Below are positions 46,150 to 54,554 of a DNA stretch of 64,000 bases, one piece after another; the first letter of the stretch is position 1, and every line of letters starts with the position of its first letter. This DNA comes from Roseinatronobacter monicus (GTDB lineage: Bacteria; Pseudomonadota; Alphaproteobacteria; Rhodobacterales; Rhodobacteraceae). The notes beneath the pieces were generated by a model that was not told the origin of the DNA, made no database searches, and worked only from the letters and a program-made list of their open reading frames with translations. The position numbers were made by a program, and so were the translations under genes. The DNA is taken from NCBI RefSeq assembly GCF_006716865.1, contig NZ_VFPT01000001.1, positions 2,847,001 to 2,911,000 of the forward strand. The letters run 5' to 3'.

Positions 46150-47596
46150 AATCTCTCCCATGATCCTTGCGGTGTTCGTGCCGCTATTCGGTGCGATTGC
46201 AGCCTTTGTGCTAACGCGTGTGGCTGCCCTGATCGGCCTTGCAACGCTGGTCCTGACCACTGGCGCAGTGATCTGGCTGGCACGCGATGTGCTGGCAGCG
46301 GGGGCAATTGTGCTGCCCCTTGGTGGATGGGGCGCACCCTTGGGCATTGACCTGCGCGCTGACGGGCTGAGCGTGGCCATGCTGGCCCTGACCAGTGCGG
46401 TCGGGTTTCTGGTCAGTATCGCCGCGCTCGACAGCCTGAAAGGGGCCGATCAGGTGCGCCAGCGGCAGTATTTCTGGCCGCTCTGGCTGCTGTTGCTGAC
46501 GGGCATGAACGGGGTCTATCTTAGCACCGATATCTTCAACCTATATGTGATGATCGAAGTCATCGCGCTGGCCGCCGTGGGCCTGACGGTCCAGAGCGGC
46601 AGCCGTGCAGCCCTGCAGGCGGGGCTTGAGTATATGTATGCCTCGATCCTTGGCGCGTTGTTGTTCCTGATGGGGGTGGGGTTTGTGTATCTGCAACTGG
46701 GCCGACTGGATTTTGCGGGGCTGAGCGGGGCCGCGCCGACTGGCGCGCTGGTTGCCGCGTTGGCGCTGATCTTTGTGGGGCTGGCGCTGAAAACCGCGCT
46801 TTTCCCGCTACATTTCTGGCTGCCTGCCGCCCATGCCAACGCAACGGCACCTGCCAGTGCGCTCCTGTCGGGGCTGGTGGTCAAGGCCGCGCTTTATATC
46901 GTGCTGCGACTGGCGCAATACATGCCCTTTCCGTCAGAGAACCTGCTGACGCTGGTGGGGCTGATGGGCGCGGGCGCTGTGATCTGGGGCGGGGTTCAGG
47001 CGTTGCGTGCTGAACGGCTGAAGCTGCTGGTCGCATGGTCGACAGTGGCGCAGATCGGGCTGATCTTTGTGGCCTTTGCCCGCGCGGGCGAGTTGGGGCT
47101 GACCGAAAGCTGGAAGGCGGCAGCACTCCTGATCCTTGCGCATGGGATTGCGAAAGCCGCGATGTTTCTGGCCGCAGGCCGTATCAAGGACGAGATCGGC
47201 CACGACGTGATCCGCGATCTGGACCGCACACCCATACGGCCCACACTGGCGCAATTCACCTTCGCGCTGGCCGCGATCAGCCTGATCGGGCTGCCTCCCT
47301 CGCTTGGCTTCATTGGAAAATGGGCGCTGATGGAAGGTGCGATGGCCGCGGGCTACTGGCACTGGGTCGCGGTTACGATGGTCGGTACGCTGATGTCAGT
47401 GGCCTATTTCAGCCGTGTTTTTGCGGGCTTCCTGCGGTTCGACCGGGTGCGCGCACCGTTGGGCGAGCATCAGGGCTGGGCGCTGGCCGATGCGGCCCCG
47501 CTGACACTGGCGCTGATGGCGATTGGCCTTGGCCTGCTGGCCGCGCCCCTGCTGAGCTTTCTTGAAATCGGTTATCCGTTCGGAGTGGCACCATGA
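46139..47596 (+). CDS. ND2/4/5-type proton-conducting antiporter subunit (MnhD-like, first copy)
   Basis: A 485-residue polytopic membrane protein of the Nqo13/14-type family. The conserved glutamate is in FNLYVMIEVIALAAV, the lysine and histidine helix in LALKTALFPLHFWLPAAH, and a second channel lysine region is in RLKLLVAWSTVAQIG. It is one of three such subunits in the operon and would translocate protons or sodium. Overlap with mnhC and the next gene (47593) supports a single transcript. Confidence 0.88.
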   Translation: MSIEISPMILAVFVPLFGAIAAFVLTRVAALIGLATLVLTTGAVIWLARDVLAAGAIVLPLGGWGAPLGIDLRADGLSVAMLALTSAVGFLVSIAALDSLKGADQVRQRQYFWPLWLLLLTGMNGVYLSTDIFNLYVMIEVIALAAVGLTVQSGSRAALQAGLEYMYASILGALLFLMGVGFVYLQLGRLDFAGLSGAAPTGALVAALALIFVGLALKTALFPLHFWLPAAHANATAPASALLSGLVVKAALYIVLRLAQYMPFPSENLLTLVGLMGAGAVIWGGVQALRAERLKLLVAWSTVAQIGLIFVAFARAGELGLTESWKAAALLILAHGIAKAAMFLAAGRIKDEIGHDVIRDLDRTPIRPTLAQFTFALAAISLIGLPPSLGFIGKWALMEGAMAAGYWHWVAVTMVGTLMSVAYFSRVFAGFLRFDRVRAPLGEHQGWALADAAPLTLALMAIGLGLLAAPLLSFLEIGYPFGVAP

Positions 47597-49083
47597 TGGA
47601 TGCGCCCCTGCTGCCCCTGTTCATTCTGCTGACCTCGCTTCTGGCCGCGCCGATCCTGTTCGCGCTGCCGGAACGCGCCGCAAAGCTGCGCACCGCGATC
47701 AATCTTGGCATGGCGGCGCTGAAAGTAGCGCTTGTCGGCTCGCTGAGCCTGAAGGTCAGTCAGGGCGTGATCTATGATCTGCGCTTCGAGGTGCTGCCGG
47801 GGCTGGAATTCAAGTTGCAAGCCGACCCGCTTGCAATCCTATTCATCGCGCTTTCGGCGGTGCTGTGGCTGATTACGACGGTCTATTCTGTGGGCTATCT
47901 GGAACATGGCCCGCATCGCGCGCGGTTTTTCGGCTTTTTCAGCCTGTGCGTGGCCGCGACTGTGGGGATTGCCTTGTCGGGCAACCTGTTCACTTTCCTT
48001 TTGTTTTACGAGTTGCTGACGCTGGCGACCTATCCGTTGGTCATTCATCGCGGCACGGCAGAGGCCCTGCGCGCCGGGCGCATCTACCTGATTTATACAC
48101 TGGCGGGGGGCTTGGTTCTGCTGCTGGGCACGCTGGGTCTATGGGTTCTGGCGGGTACGACCGATTTCGTCCCCGGCGGCATACTGGCCGATATGGCCGC
48201 TGAAAACCGGCTGGCGGCGCAACTGCTGTTTGTAGTGCTGATCGGTGCGCTGGGGGTCAAAGCCGCGCTGCTACCGTTTCACCGCTGGCTGCCGATTGCA
48301 ATGGTCGCACCTGCGCCAGTTTCAGCCTTGCTGCATGCAGTGGCGGTGGTCAAGGCCGGTGCCTTCGGGATCATGCGCGTGGTCTATGAGGTTTTCGGGA
48401 TCGAGACCGCGCAGGCGCTTGGGGTCACCGCACCGCTGGCGGCGCTGGCGGGCGTCACCATCATCTATGGGTCGCTGAAAGCGATCACGCAGGATGACAT
48501 CAAGAAGCGGTTGGCCTATTCGACCGTGTCTCAGGTCAGCTACATCACGCTGGGCGTGGCGCTGGCCAGCCCCATCGCCGCCGTGGGTGCGCTGGCGCAT
48601 CTGATCCATCAGGGGTTGATGAAGATCACCATGTTCATGGCCGCAGGCAATCTGGCCGAAGGACTGGGTGTCAAGCGCGTCAGCCAGATGGACGGGGTGG
48701 GGCGCGCCATGCCGGGCACGATGCTGGCCTTTACGCTGGCAGCACTTGGCATGATCGGGCTGCCGCCCTTAGCCGGTTTTGTCAGCAAATGGTATCTGGC
48801 GCAGGGCGGGCTGGAGGCCGGGCAGGCTTGGGTGATTGCGCTGCTGCTGGGGTCCAGCCTGCTGAACGCGATCTACTTCCTGCCCATGCTGCACCGCGCA
48901 TGGTTCCGTGATGCGGCACCAGAGGGGGCAGGCGCGCCGGGCCGCCCGCGCATTGGCTGGATGCTGGCCGCGCCCCCCGTCACCACGGCGGTTCTGGTGC
49001 TGGTTGCAGGGGGCTTTGCCAATGCGCCCTTCAGCCCGTTGGAATGGACGCGCTTCATTGTTGCAATCGAGTATCAGGAGTGA
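47593..49083 (+). CDS. ND2/4/5-type proton-conducting antiporter subunit (second copy)
   Basis: A 496-residue polytopic protein similar in layout to the previous one but distinct in sequence: FLLFYELLTLATYPLVIH has the conserved Glu and KAALLPFHRWLPIAMVAPAP the Lys/His helix, with DDIKKRLAYSTVSQVSYI following. The ATG overlaps the previous stop (ATGA). It may fill the MrpA or MrpD position. The next gene starts five bases downstream. Confidence 0.87.
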   Translation: MMDAPLLPLFILLTSLLAAPILFALPERAAKLRTAINLGMAALKVALVGSLSLKVSQGVIYDLRFEVLPGLEFKLQADPLAILFIALSAVLWLITTVYSVGYLEHGPHRARFFGFFSLCVAATVGIALSGNLFTFLLFYELLTLATYPLVIHRGTAEALRAGRIYLIYTLAGGLVLLLGTLGLWVLAGTTDFVPGGILADMAAENRLAAQLLFVVLIGALGVKAALLPFHRWLPIAMVAPAPVSALLHAVAVVKAGAFGIMRVVYEVFGIETAQALGVTAPLAALAGVTIIYGSLKAITQDDIKKRLAYSTVSQVSYITLGVALASPIAAVGALAHLIHQGLMKITMFMAAGNLAEGLGVKRVSQMDGVGRAMPGTMLAFTLAALGMIGLPPLAGFVSKWYLAQGGLEAGQAWVIALLLGSSLLNAIYFLPMLHRAWFRDAAPEGAGAPGRPRIGWMLAAPPVTTAVLVLVAGGFANAPFSPLEWTRFIVAIEYQE

Positions 49084-49087
49084 CGCC

Positions 49088-50845
49088 ATGAGCCTTTTGC
49101 CTTACATCGCCGCTCTCGGCCTGCCGCTTGTGCTGGCCGTGTTGCTGACATGGCCGACGATGCGCAGCCTTGTCTGGCGGATCATGCCCTTTGCGCCCTT
49201 GCCTGCGCTGGCGCTGGCGTTACTGGGTGACATGCCCATGACCGCACAGGCGGAATGGCTGATCCTTGGCCTGCATCTGGGCCTTGATGACACCTCGCGC
49301 CTGTTCGTGATCTTTACCGGTCTGCTTTGGTGCGCGGCAGGCGCAAGTGCGCGCCACTGGATGCGCGACGACCCGCGCGCCACAAGTTTCGGGGTCATGT
49401 TTCTGATGGCGCAGCTTGGCAATCTGGGCCTGCTGATGGCGCAGGACGCGCTGAGTTTCTATGCCTTCTTCGCGCTGATGAGTTTTGCCTCTTACGGGTT
49501 GGTGCTGCATAACCGCGATGCACAGGCGCAGGGGGCGGCGCGGCTATATATCGGCTTTGTCGTGCTTGGTGAATTGGCGCTGTTTGCTGGGCTGGCGCTG
49601 GCCGCGTCACAGGCGGGGTCATTCCTGCTGGCCGATTTGCGTTCGGGGGTGCCCTCGGACATGGCCGTGGCGCTGCTGATCCTGGGCTTCGGTGTCAAGC
49701 TGGGGATCATGCCGTTACATTTCTGGCTACCGCCCGCACATGGCGCGGCCCCTGTTCCCGCAAGCGCCGTGCTGTCAGGCGCCATGATCAAGGCGGGGCT
49801 GTTTGGCATGATGACCATTTTGCCGCTGGGGGGCGTTGCCTATTCCGACCCCGGCACAGTTGTGATGGCTGCGGGCATGGTCACGATCTTTGCGGCCCTT
49901 CTGCTGGGGGTGCAGCAGACCAACCCCAAAACGGTTCTTGGCTATTCCAGCGTCAGCCAGATGGGTATTCTGGCCCTTGGTCTGGGCGCGGGTCTGATGG
50001 TGCCAGAAGCATGGGCCGCGATTCTGCCTGTGCTGATATTTCTGGCCGCCCATCATGCGCTGGCCAAGGGGGCGCTGTTTCTGGGCACGGGTGCCTTTGC
50101 AGCCCAAACCGGCCTTGCCAGCAAACTTGGTGTCACACTGGCGCTGCTATTTCCGGCATTCATACTGGCGGGAGTGCCTGCAAGTTCCGGGGGCTTGGGA
50201 AAAGAGGCGCTGAAAACCGCGCTAGAGGCAGGCTCTCCGGTCTGGTTGCCTTGGTTGAGCGTTGCATTGACCCTTTCTGGAGTTGCAACCGCCCTGCTGA
50301 TGGCGCGCTATATCGCGATGATCTGGCATAACCCGCCCAAAGCACCCGAAAAAATCACGTCAGAGGGGGTTCTATTGCCCTTTCTGGTGCTGGGTGGAGC
50401 GTCGCTGGCCTTGCCTATGGTCTGGGCCGGTCTTGCCCAAACATTGGCCTCACCAATCCTTCAGGCGCCGTCGGGGGCGATTTGGCCAGTAGTGTCTGGC
50501 GTGGTGCTTGCTTCTGGTGTGGCGATCTTTGCCCATGCGCAACGCATTGGCGCGGGGGTGTTCCTGTCGCAGCTTGCAGCGCCATTTCAGGCCTTTGGCG
50601 CGCGTGCAGATGCCATAGTCGCAGCCAAACGCCGCGCCGCGCGCAGGTTGGGCCATGCCGCGCCAAAAGCCCTTGGCGACACCGCCGCCCGCTGGCGGTT
50701 GGGCCAGACCGCCATTGCGGGACTGGTCGTGCTGACCCTTGCGGTTGAACTGCGCACCGCCCTGCCCGCCGGGACAGCCATTTTCCCTGAACAGCAGCAA
50801 CACCCGATTCCGCTACAAGATCCGACCCTGACACCTGATTTCTGA
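49088..50845 (+). CDS. ND2/4/5-type proton-conducting antiporter subunit (third copy)
   Basis: A 585-residue polytopic protein. FYAFFALMSFASYGLVLH sits where the conserved Glu helix is in homologues, with the acidic residue weaker here; KLGIMPLHFWLPPAHGAAPV is the Lys/His helix, and VLGYSSVSQMGILALGLG follows. The longer C-terminus carries extra helices, as in MrpA/NuoL-like proteins. ATG 49088 is the real start; the open frame extends earlier inside the previous gene. The OLD-type gene follows 15 bases later. Confidence 0.85.
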   Translation: MSLLPYIAALGLPLVLAVLLTWPTMRSLVWRIMPFAPLPALALALLGDMPMTAQAEWLILGLHLGLDDTSRLFVIFTGLLWCAAGASARHWMRDDPRATSFGVMFLMAQLGNLGLLMAQDALSFYAFFALMSFASYGLVLHNRDAQAQGAARLYIGFVVLGELALFAGLALAASQAGSFLLADLRSGVPSDMAVALLILGFGVKLGIMPLHFWLPPAHGAAPVPASAVLSGAMIKAGLFGMMTILPLGGVAYSDPGTVVMAAGMVTIFAALLLGVQQTNPKTVLGYSSVSQMGILALGLGAGLMVPEAWAAILPVLIFLAAHHALAKGALFLGTGAFAAQTGLASKLGVTLALLFPAFILAGVPASSGGLGKEALKTALEAGSPVWLPWLSVALTLSGVATALLMARYIAMIWHNPPKAPEKITSEGVLLPFLVLGGASLALPMVWAGLAQTLASPILQAPSGAIWPVVSGVVLASGVAIFAHAQRIGAGVFLSQLAAPFQAFGARADAIVAAKRRAARRLGHAAPKALGDTAARWRLGQTAIAGLVVLTLAVELRTALPAGTAIFPEQQQHPIPLQDPTLTPDF

Positions 50846-50860
50846 CAAGGAGAGACTGCC

Positions 50861-51673
50861 ATGCGCCATGAGACTGACTTCCCGATTGCCGCCGCCAGCC
50901 CATCAGAGCCGACACAGGCGGGTTTCACCTTGCTGCGCTACCGCGTGAGCAATTACCGCTCGGTCGTAGATTCGGGCTGGTTGGACGCCGATAGTGTGAC
51001 TGCCCTGATCGGTGTCAACGAATCCGGCAAGACAAACCTGTTACTGCCCTTGTGGAAGCTGAACCCCGCAAGCGAGGGCGCGTTGCAGCCGACATCGGAC
51101 TATCCCAAGGCACTGTTTGCCACGATCCGCAACGCGCCTGAACAGTTCCAGTTCATCACGGCCGAATTTGACACAGGGCGAGAGGCCGCACGACTGGCAG
51201 AACTTGCGAAAATCCCGCAGGCACAAGCGCGGCGCGTATCTGTCGCGCGGCTCTATGATGGCAGCTACCATATCAACTTTCCCGACTACAGGCTGGATGA
51301 GGATAGCGCGATCGCAACTGCGTTAACGGCACTGCGCCTTGCGCGAACTGATCTGGGCGGTATGGCAACCGACCCGCTATACGACCCGGCCTGCAAACTG
51401 GTAGATGATCTGCTGGATGAGCTGGGGCACGCTGCGAATTTGACTGGAAATGACCTGCGTCTGGCACGAAATTGCGTGGCCGCAATGATCCCTGAAGATC
51501 CGCCAGCGACCAGCCAGATCATTCCGCTGCTGCGGGCGCTACAGAAAACGCTGGGCCAGCAGATGGCCGCCATGATCGCGCCGGACCCTGCCGCACGGGA
51601 AGAAATACGTCAGGCCGTGATAGGCTGTTTACCACGGTTTGTGTATTATTCGAATTACGGCAATCTGGACTCA
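50861..51673 (+). pseudogene. OLD-family ATP-dependent nuclease, 5' part (interrupted by IS)
   Basis: The N-terminal 271 codons of an AAA/SMC-type ATPase of the OLD family. Walker A is ALIGVNESGKTNLLLPLW near residue 50. A good ribosome-binding site (AAGGAGAGA) precedes ATG 50861, 15 bases after the antiporter operon, so it was probably co-transcribed with it. The frame is cut at TCA 51671-51673 by an IS5-family element. Deleting the IS and one TCA copy restores one frame (YGNLDS then EIYLPHVVDN), giving an ancestral protein of about 733 residues. Confidence 0.9.
51671..51673. repeat. 3-bp target duplication (TCA), left copy
   Basis: TCA lies directly before the left inverted repeat of the IS5-family element, and the same triplet follows the right repeat at 52605-52607. 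A 3-bp TNA duplication fits the IS1031-type subgroup. Confidence 0.7.
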
Positions 51674-52604
51674 GAGTCGGATTCAAAACTCTTCGTTGTA
51701 TTTCAGTTTCTTGCGAGATGCCGCGTTACGCGTCTAATGTGTGCGATGAGGATCCAAGCTTCTGCGCTTGCGATGGATTTCTCCCAGTCTTTCGACAGGC
51801 GCCGACATCGGTTCAGCCAAGCAAAGGTGCGCTCGACGACCCACCGTCGTGGCAGCACTTCAAAGCCCTCCGCGGTGTCGGAGCGCTTGACGATCTGGAC
51901 GGTCCATCGGCCGAGGGCTTTTAGCGCATCCCGTAGCTTGGGCCCTGCATACCCGCCGTCAGCGAATACGTGCCGCAATGACGGGTAGCGTGCGACGATA
52001 GCTTTCAACACATCCGGCGCACCATCCCGGTCCTGAATTCCGGCGCTATGGACCACCAGGCTCAGCAGTAATCCTACCGTGTCGGTTACGATGTGGCGCT
52101 TGCGGCCCTTGATCCTTTTGCCTGCATCATAGCCGCTAACCCCTCCACTTTCAGTGGTTTTTACGCTCTGGCTATCGATGACCCCGGCTGTTGGCTGGGC
52201 TTTACGGCCCTCGGCCAATCGCGCGGCTTCAACCAGCTGGCGGTTCATCTCCTCAAGCAAGCCGTTATCACGCCACGTGTAGAAATAACCCCGCACCGTC
52301 GACACCGGCGGAAAGTCGTGGGGCAACATGCGCCACTGGCATCCGGTCGTTGCGATGTAGAGGATCGCGTCGAAGATGTCGCGCAAATCTGTCGTGCGTG
52401 GTCTGCCGGTTGTCTTGGGTGGCGGCATCAAAGGCGCTATCAACGACCATTCTGCGTCAGTCATATCGCTTGCGTATCTGCCGCCTTTTCGGTCATGTTG
52501 GCGACGGGTGAGTTCGGTCCAGGCCATTGGGGTCTCCGTTCAGCTTCACAACCGAATAGAATCACAACCTGCTGAACTCACTCAACTACTTTTAAATCGG
52601 GCTC
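51674..52604 (-). mobile_element. IS5-family (IS1031-type) insertion sequence
   Basis: Length 931 bp with one transposase gene. The terminal repeats GAGTCGGATTCAAAA (left, 51674-51688) and GAGCCCGATTTAAAA (right, read inward from 52604) match at 12 of 15 positions. Flanking TCA duplications and perfect restoration of the host gene on removal fix the boundaries. Confidence 0.88.
51703..52527 (-). CDS. IS5-family transposase
   Basis: A 274-residue DDE transposase. An N-terminal DUF4096-like region (DAEWSLIAPLMPPPKTTGRP) is followed by the DDE core: VIDSQSVKTTESGG with the first Asp, HVFADGGYAGPK with the second, and WVVERTFAWLNRCRRLSKDW with the final Glu. The gene is intact in a single frame. 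It is antisense to the interrupted OLD gene. Confidence 0.93.
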   Translation of the reverse strand: MAWTELTRRQHDRKGGRYASDMTDAEWSLIAPLMPPPKTTGRPRTTDLRDIFDAILYIATTGCQWRMLPHDFPPVSTVRGYFYTWRDNGLLEEMNRQLVEAARLAEGRKAQPTAGVIDSQSVKTTESGGVSGYDAGKRIKGRKRHIVTDTVGLLLSLVVHSAGIQDRDGAPDVLKAIVARYPSLRHVFADGGYAGPKLRDALKALGRWTVQIVKRSDTAEGFEVLPRRWVVERTFAWLNRCRRLSKDWEKSIASAEAWILIAHIRRVTRHLARN

Positions 52605-52607
52605 TCA
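52605..52607. repeat. 3-bp target duplication (TCA), right copy
   Basis: The copy that follows the right inverted repeat of the IS5-family element; see the left copy at 51671-51673. Confidence 0.7.
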
Positions 52608-53996
52608 GAAATCTACCTGCCGCATGTGGTGGACAACATGGGCCGTGCAGACCTTGGCGCGAAGGAAAGCGCGAAAGCCCGCACCCTGCGCGTGCTGTTT
52701 GATTTTGTCGGCGTACAGGCGCAAGAAATCCTCGAATTGGGTCGTGATTTCCGCGACATTCGGGACGAGGCAGAGGCGCAGATGATCGCCGAAAAGGGCA
52801 AGGCGGGGCTGGTGCGCAGCCTGTGGCATCGCGCGCGGGGACATCAACACCAGCCCGAGCCCGAGCTTCTGGCCCGGATCGCCGAGGCCAAGCGCACACG
52901 GTCGATCCTACTGCAATCAGCAGGCACCAAACTGACAGCGAGGTTTGCCGATTGGTGGAAACAGGGCGATTATCGCTTCCGATTTGAGGCGGATGGCAAC
53001 CATTTCCGCATCTGGGTGGCCGATGCCCGCCGTCCGCAGGAAGTGGAGCTGGAGCATCGCTCGACGGGCCTACAATGGTTTCTGAGTTTCTTTCTGGTCT
53101 TTCTGCACGAAGCCGAAGACGCTCATGAGAATTGTATCCTGTTGCTGGATGAACCGGGCCATTCGCTGCATCCATTGGCACAGCGTGACCTGTCTGCGTT
53201 TTTTGAAGGTTTGGCGTTGAAGAACCAGATACTGTATACGACGCATTCGCCATTTCTCGTCGACGCAGACCGTCTGGCGCGCGCGCGCAAGGTGTTCGTT
53301 GGCAGCGATGGATCAACCCGCGTCAGTGGTGATCTGCTGGAGGCCGAGGGCCGCGACAGCCAGCGCGGCGCAGGTTTTGCAGTGCGCGCCGCGCTCAATC
53401 TTGCCGTGGCCGAGGTCAGCATGGGCGGCGCCCCGCCGATATTGGTGCAAAGCCGCGTCGAGCAGACCTATCTAAGCGTTATAAAGACGCTGAGCATTGC
53501 CTCTGGTCAGTTCGTCCCACAGCGCGACATTGTCTTCGCTCCCGCCTGTGGTCCCGAAGTGATGCAGGTGATGGCCCGACTGCTCAGCGAAACGCAGGCC
53601 CAGCCACCCAAACTGGTGCTCGATGGCTCTACTCGAGGGCGCGCGCTGGCAGCAAGACTGGTCGACAGCAAAACTATGCTTTCTATGAAGGACATTACGG
53701 GCTGTCAGGACAGTACAGTGGAAGACCTGTTTCCGGCCATTGAACTCGCAGTTCAGTTGGACCGCGTCGAACGCAGGCCAGAACGGTTATTCGCCGATGC
53801 GGTTATCGCGGGCCAGCCTTTTGTCGCGCAGGCGCTGGCATGGGCCCAAACCGAAGGCATAGCCTTACCAGATGACTGGCGGTTCCAGCTGGCAGAACGT
53901 GTGCGCCGCAAAATGCTAGATGCAGGGCCAACCCGGCTTGCGGTCGAGACAGGTGCGCAGTGGCTCAAACTACTCGAGAGGCTGGCCAGAGAGTAA
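52608..53996 (+). pseudogene. OLD-family ATP-dependent nuclease, 3' part
   Basis: The remaining 462 codons of the gene interrupted at 51673. It contains the ABC signature-like region EHRSTGLQWFLSFFLVFLHE, Walker B and switch ENCILLLDEPGHSLHP, and ILYTTHSPFLVDADRL. A C-terminal part (PPILVQSRVEQTYLSVIKTL, VLDGSTRGRALA) resembles a TOPRIM nuclease domain in which the usual EG and D-x-D acids are altered. The first ATG in this half is at 52644, so a truncated C-terminal protein could still be made but would lack Walker A. The original role may have been defence or DNA repair; it cannot be decided here. Confidence 0.88.
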
Positions 53997-54377
53997 TGAC
54001 GAAGCGGTATCATGGCATATGGGCGACCTGTTGATCACAGTTCCGGATCCCGTGGCATTTCGCGCGACGGGATCTGTCTTGACTGTTCGATGCGAGCTGC
54101 GCTGTAGAGCCATACCCTCTCAATTCTGATGCCGCACCACTGTATCGTAGCTAGGTATGGTGTGGGGTTCTCTTTCAATCTTAAGCTGACACTTCGGCCT
54201 GAATTTCAGGTAAACTCAAAGGCGGTTGGCCGCACCACAGTTGATCGGGCAACGGCCCTGCGCTACTTCACCTGTCATCGGCGGCGTTCAAGAACGCGTG
54301 TTGCGCACCGAGCGGCAGCAATGGGCCCGACACGTCGCTGTCGATCCCATCAGCGCAAGAGCGGGACTACCCCAAAT
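53997..54377. other. Region between OLD gene and IS21, no gene recognised
   Basis: About 380 bases with short open frames only. No convincing terminator stem was found after the OLD gene. It ends with the IS21 target duplication CCAAAT. Confidence 0.5.
54372..54377. repeat. 6-bp target duplication (CCAAAT), left copy of IS21
   Basis: CCAAAT occurs immediately outside both ends of the IS21 element (54372-54377 and 56966-56971), the size expected for this family. Confidence 0.85.
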
Positions 54378-54413
54378 TGTTGAGCGACAACCACCTTGGC
54401 CGGTAGCGACAAC

Positions 54414-54483
54414 CATCTTGGCCGGTGGCGCTGATCGGAGGGCGGGCTTGCCCGCCTGGAGGTCAGCGCCACCGGCCAAGATG
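54414..54483. repeat. 21-bp perfect inverted repeat with nested hairpin inside IS21 left end
   Basis: Arms 54414-54434 and 54463-54483 are perfectly complementary over 21 bp, and the spacer contains a second hairpin GGCGGGC-TT-GCCCGCC (54441-54456). The outer arms copy the IS end-repeat core CATCTTGGCCGGTGGC. It lies between the left end and istA, where it could block read-through transcription or present a third transposase-binding repeat in inverted orientation. Confidence 0.85.
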
Positions 54484-54554
54484 ATTTTGGGTTAGGTGCT
54501 GGTCGCTGCGGGTTGATAAGCCGGAAGCCTCTACGTTCCAACGGAGGACCCCGG

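Noticed and set aside
46139..50845. DabA/DabB-type inorganic-carbon pump
   Set aside because: No DabA-like zinc protein is present, and E, F, G and C subunits identify an Mrp-like antiporter.
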